DNA of 64,000 bases from Rosa chinensis. Taxonomy: Eukaryota; Streptophyta; Magnoliopsida; Rosales; Rosaceae. Of the stretch, positions 57,478-64,000 are shown in pieces. Each line of letters begins with the position of its first letter. Within the stretch, counting starts at the first letter, position 1. The notes under the pieces were generated by a model. It was not told where the DNA came from and did not search any database. It was given only the letters and a program-made list of their open reading frames with translations. The stretch is from assembly GCF_002994745.2 (NCBI RefSeq), contig NC_037094.1, forward strand, positions 7,362,001 to 7,426,000, in the 5' to 3' direction. Both the position numbers and the translations under genes were made by a program.

Positions 57478-59915
57478 ATGTCTAAGACTGTCCCTATTGA
57501 AATCCAGGGCGTTGCCATAACCGAAATTAGTGAAAGCAAGACTCCACCGAGGCTTGAGGTCTGTGCTTAGAGATTTCAACTCATGAATTTGAGGGATGAT
57601 GTTGATTCTCCTAAGAATTTTGTTTTATGTTTTCAATTAAGAACTGATATCTGATATCTTCATCAACAAACAAGCAGGGACGATATAAAGCTATAGCAGT
57701 TTGTTGGGTTCTTGGACTAGGAACCCTATTTGCATGGAACAGTGTGGTCACTATAGGGGATTACTATTACACCTTGTTTCCGGTAAGTGGCTCGATCATG
57801 TCCAATTCTTTCCTCTTGTAGTGGTAATACGACAAGGAGTTGGGTGGTCCACCACTAATATTTTAATGTACGAAGGGGATGCCTACAATTTACTAGACAG
57901 TTTTGCCTTGTTGATCTTTATCATTTGTAAGCATAGAATAATTCAAACAGAATTTCGTAAATTTATTAGCAGTAAATTTTTTTGTTATTTCCTGGCTTTT
58001 AGTTTTTTACTTTTTTTGGTGTAAACTTGTTCCCCCTGTTCTTTTGATTGCAAAAACATATGACAATCAACCCTGTCTGATGTGCTTTTCTTTTCATTGC
58101 AGAAATACCATCCTTATATCCAAAAAAAAGAAATACCATCCTTCGCGGGTTCTTACCCTGGTTTATCAACCATTTGCACTTATAGCAATGGCAGCACTAG
58201 CTTACAATGAAGCAAAGGTTAATACCCGAAAGCGGATCTTAGCTGGATACACAATCTTCTTCCTTGGTACCTTGATGCTAATTGTTGTGAGTATTATTGC
58301 AGCATTGCCTACACTTCCCTTCTTTTCGTGCTAAGTTCTGTTTGGCGTCACTTCGCAACATCTAATTCATCATGTAGAGTTCTATATATAAGTTTTCACT
58401 TTCGTGTTTGTAATAGGTGGATTTAGCTACGTCTGGTAGTGGAGGAATTGGACCTTATATTGGGATATGTGCCATTAATGGTGCATTAGGGGTTGCAGGT
58501 GCCCATGTCGAAGGTGGGATCGTTGGCGACCTATCTTTCATGTGCCCTGAATTCATCCAGGTTGGTCTTCTTCTCAAAGTTTTCTAGCATTTCTGGTTTT
58601 CTTCTCAAACTTATAATATTAGCCTTCTGACCTATGTTACAGTACATTTAGTTGATGTTTTGCTTCTGCAGTCTTTCTTATCTGGATTGGCTGCAGCTGG
58701 TGCTTTAACCTCAGTCTTGAGGCTGATAACCAAGGCGGTCTTTGATAAATACAACAATGGTTTTCGCAAGGGGGCGAGTATGTGACTGTCACTGCTTCTT
58801 CACTGATATACCTATTGTTGGTTCACTTCAATCAATATATAACAATTTCCTGTATATGGGTATTGAATTGCAGTGCTATTCCTGTCAATTTCCACATTCA
58901 TTCAGTTTGTGTGTATTCTTCTATATGCAATTTACTTCCCTAGATTGCCTATAGTAAAGTACTACCGCTCAAAAGCAGCCTCGGAAGGCTCTAAAACTGT
59001 ATCAGCTGATCTTGCAACTGCTGGAATCCAAACAAAAGCAGACATTGAAGTATACGTTACAACTCTATATAATATCGTAAGGTGTCTTGCACTCAAATAT
59101 GTCTAACTGCTAGCTAATGAGCTTCTCAAATTGTCACGTACAGGTCCAGAACGGTGCTGCTCTTCCACAAAGATTGAGAAATAAGCAATTGTTCAATCAG
59201 AATTTAGATTATGGACTTGGCTTGTTATTGACATATGCTCTGACATTATCAATATTCCCTGGTTTCCTATATGAAAACACTCAAAACCACAAGCTCGGCT
59301 CATGGTAAGTTTAAATCCTTTTGCTTATGAGAGGTTGTTATATTAATGTGCATGCATTGCATTACATATACATGTACTATAACATTGGTTTAACTTTTAT
59401 CATTGAGTTGATCCTTGTGATGTTATCTTGTGAACATTTGATCAGGTATCCGCTTGTTCTGATCGCAGTGTACAATGCGGCGGATTTAACATCGAGGTAC
59501 ATACCTCTTGTGAAATGTCTGAAGATGGAATCAAGAAAGGGTCTAATGATTGCAATTCTATTGCGAATGCTTTTCGTGCCAGCATTCTATTTCACAGCAA
59601 AATATGGTGACCTGGGATGGATGATGATGCTCACATCACTCCTAGGATTTTCGAATGGCTACTTCACTGTTTGTGTCATGATAGTGGCACCCAAAGGTTA
59701 CCAGGTAAGAAGCCAATGTGCTTGTGTGATTTGTAAGTCTAGTCACTTTTTTCTTTTGGTGGATTCACAAAAAATAATAATAATATAAAAAAAAATTTCA
59801 TTTGTTTGGTTTACAGGGATCTGAGCAGAATGCCTTGGGTAACTTGCTTGTACTGTGGCTTTTCTTCGGCGTATTTGCAGGGCTTTCCATTAACTGGTTA
59901 TGGCTAGCTCATTAG
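57478..59915 (+). CDS. Equilibrative nucleoside transporter (ENT family, SLC29-type)
   Basis: Nine exons: 57478-57558, 57678-57782, 58131-58286, 58417-58560, 58672-58777, 58874-59049, 59144-59304, 59446-59704, 59817-59915. They total 1287 nt and 428 residues. It is a plasma-membrane-type carrier for nucleosides with about 11 membrane segments. An N-terminal cytosolic part of about 30 residues is followed by CWVLGLGTLFAWNSVVTIGDYY, the family's first-helix signature. Then come IGICAINGALGVAGAHVEGGIVGDLS, SFLSGLAAAGALTSVLRLITKA, a central loop, LSIFPGFLYENTQNHKLGSWYPLVLIA, YNAADLTSRYIPL and GFSNGYFTVCVMIVAPKGY. The end is NALGNLLVLWLFFGVFAGLSINWLWLAH. Length and motifs fit the plant ENT3-like clade. 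Exon 3 has two AG acceptors 28 nt apart in a duplicated stretch; only the second (58131) keeps the frame. Direction of transport and substrate range are inferred from the family. Confidence 0.94.
58103..58143 (+). repeat. Duplicated splice-acceptor region of ENT exon 3
   Basis: The 13-base stretch aaataccatcctt occurs at 58103 and again at 58131, each directly after an AG. The first AG follows a good pyrimidine tract ('ttttcattgcag'). The second follows 'ccaaaaaaaag', a poor tract. Use of the first adds 28 nt and shifts the frame. Confidence 0.85.
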
Positions 59916-60672
59916 TGAACACAAACTAGTGGTTCTAGATTCATGCTTAGGCTAAGATCACATAGCAAGTAGCCAGTGCGACCTACTGGTTCTATGGTAA
60001 TAAGTTGCCAGATTGATATGTGGAGCTGTACTCTTAGAATACAGATATATATTATGATCCAGATAAACTGATGTAATAAGTTGCAGATACCAATGAGAAA
60101 GTGGAACAGAGGTTAATTACAACAAAAACTGCATATGTCAAATATATCACATTTCTGTTCTAAAATCACAAGGGTACGTTCAAGGCAGTTCCAATGGTTG
60201 ACGAAAATATTGAGTCATGTTTTGGTAGTCGATGAATGTTGTGCTCATCTGCCCTTGGATTTGAATTTAAGGATGGAGAATAATGAGGCAAATAAACACA
60301 TTGTGCGTCTTCAAGAACTCAAGTTTCCTTGCAGTGCAGAACGTGTGTATTATTATAATATTTAGATAGAAGTCCAGGTTTTATATTATCCAGTTTGGTT
60401 TGAGCATAGTGCACCAGTCTTTTCTGTGTTATTTATTTGTTGGATAGCAAGCTATATACAGGTGCAACTAACTGGTGTGGGCATGTTAGCTGGAACACCA
60501 CCATTGACTTTGTGTCTACCAATGCTTGGCCTATGTTTAGTGTCAAGTTGCAGACTTGCAGATGTTGATGTAGTAAAAAATAAAAGATATCTCGCTGTCC
60601 TTCATTTATAATAAAAGAAAATGGCTTTGCAGTAGTTGATTTCTTAAATAAAGACTTGCAGTAGTACATAGC

Positions 60673-60675
<3 letters not shown>
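59916..60675. other. Spacer between transporter and methyltransferase genes
   Basis: Holds the probable 3' UTR of the transporter gene and then AT-rich spacer. No other coding region recognised. Open frames here are short and motif-free. Confidence 0.45.

Positions 60676-60735
<60 letters not shown>
60676..60735. repeat. GT/GA compound microsatellite abutting a start codon
   Basis: About eight GT units followed by about 22 GA units run directly into the ATG of the methyltransferase gene at 60736. The repeat therefore forms the proximal leader and would place a long purine tract at the start-codon context. Confidence 0.9.
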
Positions 60736-60741
<6 letters not shown>

Positions 60742-62394
60742 GCAGCAGAGGAAACCAGTAAGTCATCTGAAGCTTTTCCAATGAAAGGTGGAGATGGACC
60801 CAACAGCTATACCAAAAACTCTATATATCAGGTTCAGTTCATCTCTGTATTCTGATCTAGTATTGCATTTTAAGCCCAAAATATTTTGTCTGAATTGTAG
60901 TCCGAAGCTGAAGTAACCAAGACCTTGGATCTATTGTAAAAACACTTCTAAAAGAAGGAAAAGAAATATAAGAAACATTGGCAACCTCAACAATGATTCC
61001 ATCTTTTTCTTGTGTCCCTTAAGCATTTGTAATTAGTGACTGCTATTTCTGCTTTAGTTTACTTACTAACATTCAATCATTTTACGTATTTCCCATGGCC
61101 AAAAGCAAAATATATATTAGATCAATTAGAAATTTCTGTTGGCTGAAAAAATAAAAAGTTATGAATTCCCCATCTTGCTTTTGCAGAGAGGAGCTGTGGA
61201 TGTAGCTAAGCAACTTTTAGACAAGGAAATTGCAGAGAAGCTTGACATAGAAATCTCGTTACCTTCGAACACCTTTAACATTGCAGATTTGGGTTGCTCA
61301 GTTGGGCCTAATACATTTTCTTCAGTTGAAAACATACTCGAAGCTGTGCAGCTCAAGTATCAATGTCAAGGGCTGGATTCCCAAATCCCTGAATTTCAAG
61401 TTTTCTTTAATGATCACATCCTAAATGATTTTAACATGCTGTTCAAATCCCTCCCTCCAAACCGTCAATACTATGCCGCGGGCGTGCCAGGTTCTTTCTA
61501 TGGTCGTATATTTCCTAATAATTCCATTCACTTGGTTCACTCTTCTTCTTCCAACCATTGGCTTTCCAGAGTGCCGAAAGAGGTAGTTGACAAAAACTGT
61601 CCTGCTTGGAATAAAGGAGAAATTCATTACTCAAATTCCACAAATGAAGTAGTGAAGGCTTATGAAGCTCAATATGCCGAGGATATGGAGTGTTTCTTGC
61701 ATGCCAGGTCACGAGAGGTCGTGTCTGGAGGACTGATGGTACTAATCATTCCAGGCCGCCCCAATGGCACCCCTCATTCCAAAACTCTGCCAAATATGAT
61801 GTTACAACTTTTGGGAACTTCCCTCATGGAAATGGCTAGAAAGGTAAGCAATGATGTACTGCTATAAGTTTGAAACTAGTATACTTCTTGCTACATATAG
61901 CTAGTGTGCTATGATCCTTTTGTGTATTGTGAGTCATATAGAGTCATCTGTAAAAATCAGAAAGGAGAGAATATTTTTCCATGACATATATGATTTTAAT
62001 TACAACTGAAGACAGACATCCTTATTCTGGCTAGGTGTTTTTTTCGTTTATGCAGGGAGTTGTTCTGGAAGAGAAAGTAGACTCGTTTAACATACCTATG
62101 TATTACATGTCTCCCCAAGAGCTGGAAGCTGCTGTAGAAGGAAATGGATGTTTTAGCATAGAGAAGATTGAAAACTTACCCAGTGCCTTGGCAGATGGCG
62201 CCTCCATTGAAACTCGCGTATTAGGATATCATATGAGAGCTGCTGCAGATGCACTAATCAAGCAGCAATTTGGAGAAGAAATCTTGGATGAGCTGTTTGA
62301 CTTGTACTGTAAGAAACTTGAAGAGAAGCCCTCCATCTTTGAGTCTGGGAAGGGAATTAACTTTCTTGCTGTTCTTAAACGCAAGCCAAATTGA
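60736..62394 (+). CDS. SABATH-family SAM-dependent carboxyl methyltransferase
   Basis: Three exons: 60736-60831, 61187-61843, 62056-62394. They total 1092 nt and 363 residues, the usual SABATH size. The family moves a methyl group from S-adenosylmethionine to carboxyl (rarely nitrogen) groups of small molecules such as salicylate, jasmonate, indole-acetate or loganic acid. Visible parts: the N-terminal MKGGDGPNSYTKNSIYQ with the SAM/substrate-contact Gln32, the SAM-binding IADLGCSVGPNTFSS (Asp66), FFNDHILNDFNMLFKSLP, and VPGSFYGRIFP. Next comes the substrate-pocket HSSSSNHWLSRVPKEV (Trp157), where relatives usually have Tyr in place of Ser153. SGGLMVLIIPGRPNG and the C-terminal cap domain follow. 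The substrate cannot be told from sequence. The MKGGDGP...YQ start fits the group annotated as loganic-acid-like or At5g37990-type methyltransferases. A MITE starts 44 bp after the stop. Confidence 0.93.
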
Positions 62395-62437
62395 TTGGGA
62401 TTGCTTTTGTAATTTTTTTTTTCTTCCAATATTAATA

Positions 62438-63051
62438 GGGTGGTTCTAGTTAGACCTCCAAATTTGCTATCCTATACTTAGTACACCTCTAATTTGCTTT
62501 TTAGAATACTTGAAAGGCTAAGTAAACCTCCTTATTTTTACCAAAACATCATTGAACATGAGACACAACAATCTTTTATCTGAATCTTCAACCACGAGAA
62601 GAAAAATAAATCAAAATTACATGATATTGCTTTCTTATGTGTAGGTCTCTCCTTCACCAAAATTAATCAGAGCGTTGGTTCTCAATCTTGATTATGTTGG
62701 AATCCTTTTGAATTTGCTAAAAGAAGGTTGAGTAATAATTATATCATAATATTCAATAAATTTAATTTAAGGAAATTCCAAATAAGAATGTTTTGAATTT
62801 AATTTTGTATTAAATGAAAATTATTATTTTTACTTAATTGTTTTAGGTAAATTATAAAACTATATAGGCAATATAAGGAAATTCTAGAAAAAAATTAATT
62901 GAATGTTATATTGGGAAGGTAAGAAGAGTTTTTTTTTTTGTTTATCTCTTTGCCCTTATTTGTCTTTTCATATAATTTGACAAAGTCTATTAATAATTGA
63001 AAAAAGTTGGAGGACCAAATATCAAATTTGGAGGTCCAACTAGAACCACCC
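62438..63051. mobile_element. Mutator-type MITE, 614 bp
   Basis: The left end GGGTGGTTCTAGTTAGACC and the right end, read inward, GGGTGGTTCTAGTTGGACC start inverted repeats that run past 'tccaaatttg'. The exact 9-bp duplication atattaata flanks it at 62429-62437 and 63052-63060. The interior is AT-rich and non-coding. It lies in the 3' flank of the methyltransferase gene and may supply its poly-A region (an AATAAA is at 62605-62610). Confidence 0.9.
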
Positions 63052-63060
63052 ATATTAATA

Positions 63061-63849
63061 TTTGATTGAAAGGTTTCTGATTTTTCTGCCATTTAAATTG
63101 CCACGTAGTGCCTACTTAGCAATTATTTTATTTATGGGCTAATTACTGTTTAGTACCCTGTGCTTTTGGTCCAACATCAATTCAGTCCCCCGACTTCCAA
63201 TTTCATCAAAAACACCCCCACACTATTATTTCTCCATCCAATAGGTCCATCCGTGATAAATCAGTCAATTTCAGCCGTTTAGGTGCTGACGTGGCGATCC
63301 AACTCAGCCCAGGTGGGGCCCACACGGAAGTGAAATTCCCAAACTGACCCTGGACAACCAAATATGAAAAAATCCAAAATAAATTCCAATCTTTGAGGTT
63401 TGGGAGACTCGAACCCACACCAAGACCTTTCATTTGCAAAAGCCCAACCACCAGAGTGCCAGACCACTTGCATGGTATTATAATAATACAAACGAAAATA
63501 ATATATGTATAATAGTTTAAAAAACTCTCCTTCTTCACCCACCTCTCTCCTCCTCTCCTCTTCTTCTTCCTCTGTGCCTTCCCAGTTTGCCGGGCTTGCT
63601 TTGGTTCCTTCCTTCATGTCGTTGTTGCTTCTGCGTCTGGTGTGCAGCGCTGGGCAGAGGCTCTAGTTCCCTCAGAAACTTCAAAATTCTCAGCAATGCC
63701 ACATAATTATATATCTACTTTTCCTAAAATTTCCATTATCTGGAGAATGTTCTAGTCTAATTCAACTGTCGTTTTCTAACAAAACCAAAACCAAAACCGC
63801 CTCAAAGACAAGGATTTTTCTTCCAAAAGTATTTATGATTTTCCAATAC
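63061..63849. other. Terminal-repeat-like and tRNA-like sequence near the right edge
   Basis: From about 63135 ('ttactgtttagtaccctgtg', 'ttcagtcccc', 'gtgctgacgtggc') the sequence resembles the long terminal repeat of a Mutator-like element; its partner would lie beyond the window. At about 63400-63475, the minus strand shows a tRNA-like arrangement, 'ggtctggcactctggtgg' then GGTTCGAGTCTCC, about 60 bases apart. That would fit a SINE head. No gene is called; two overlapping minus-strand frames at 63206-63617 are acidic/low-complexity or run through the tRNA-like part. Confidence 0.4.
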
Positions 63850-64000
63850 CTTGGGCCAAAAATGAGCTCGAGCCAGGGGTGTTGTGAACTCAAGGAACCG
63901 ATCTAAATTCACGGCCTCGCTGAGCGCTTCCCGACCTGACCCTGAACTATGCGACGTAGCACAGTCGTCGGACTCCACCACCGACACCGGCCGCCTCTGA
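63850..64000 (-). pseudogene. Exon resembling a DUF789 family N-terminal part, cut by window edge
   Basis: Read on the minus strand it includes SVVESDDCATSHSSGSG and then AVNLDRFLEFTTPLARAHF, followed by WPK and a gt donor at 63849. The NLDRFLEFTTP pattern resembles the start of plant DUF789 proteins (recalled, not searched). No following exon is recognisable in the next 700 bases downstream on that strand. It may be a fragment captured by a Mutator-like element, or the first exon of a real gene with a long intron. The upstream part lies outside the window. Confidence 0.45.

Noticed and set aside
63400..63475. tRNA gene on the minus strand
   Set aside because: The B-box is perfect, but no cloverleaf with a paired acceptor stem was found by eye. 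At most it is a tRNA-derived fragment.

Overview
The window reads as nuclear DNA of a eudicot plant. Genes are split by AT-rich GT-AG introns, spacers are long and AT-rich, and plant Copia, Mutator-like, hAT and SINE-type insertions dominate the intergenic space. The repeat style would fit Rosaceae, but that is an impression and not a demonstrated assignment.

Host genes, left to right: (1) a hidden two-exon small-protein gene on the minus strand at 2.2-2.6 kb; (2) two small single-exon genes on the plus strand at 16.3 and 18.5 kb; (3) a six-exon START-domain lipid-transfer gene, minus strand, 20.4-23.0 kb; (4) an eleven-exon GT31 beta-1,3-galactosyltransferase gene, minus strand, 29.6-33.1 kb; (5) a ten-exon secreted subtilase gene, plus strand, 45.7-48.9 kb; (6) a nine-exon equilibrative nucleoside transporter (ENT) gene, plus strand, 57.5-59.9 kb; (7) a three-exon SABATH methyltransferase gene, plus strand, 60.7-62.4 kb. 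All five multi-exon models were rebuilt splice site by splice site. Their coding lengths are divisible by three: 1281, 1218, 2346, 1287 and 1092 nt.

Mobile DNA: a nearly complete Copia element with 261-bp LTRs and a 5-bp target-site duplication (TSD) at 4.54-10.35 kb, whose pol is frameshifted. A probable solo LTR lies at 10.48-15.22 kb and is itself interrupted by a Mutator-like element. A 2.4-kb non-autonomous hAT element with internal 505-bp repeats lies at 34.9-37.3 kb. A probable gene-fragment-carrying Mutator element (Pack-MULE) lies at 37.6-39.6 kb, and a second composite one at 41.3-44.6 kb. A decayed, apparently gag-less Copia lies at 49.05-55.02 kb just behind the subtilase gene. 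An 803-bp hAT element lies at 55.6-56.4 kb and a 614-bp Mutator-type MITE right behind the methyltransferase gene at 62.4-63.05 kb. A possible further Pack-MULE carrying an exon that resembles DUF789 proteins runs off the right edge. SINE and truncated non-LTR copies occur at 24.3, 26.35 and 33.7 kb.

The most interesting host signal is that three otherwise different small proteins (65-71, 98 and 83 residues) encoded within 16.5 kb all end in the same short pattern, DG(L/I)xxxETLV, after a low-complexity middle. Two of them also share an N-terminal block and look like a diverged tandem pair. I do not know a function for them. No operon-like or pathway clustering of the larger genes is evident; they look like ordinary neighbours in a eukaryotic chromosome.
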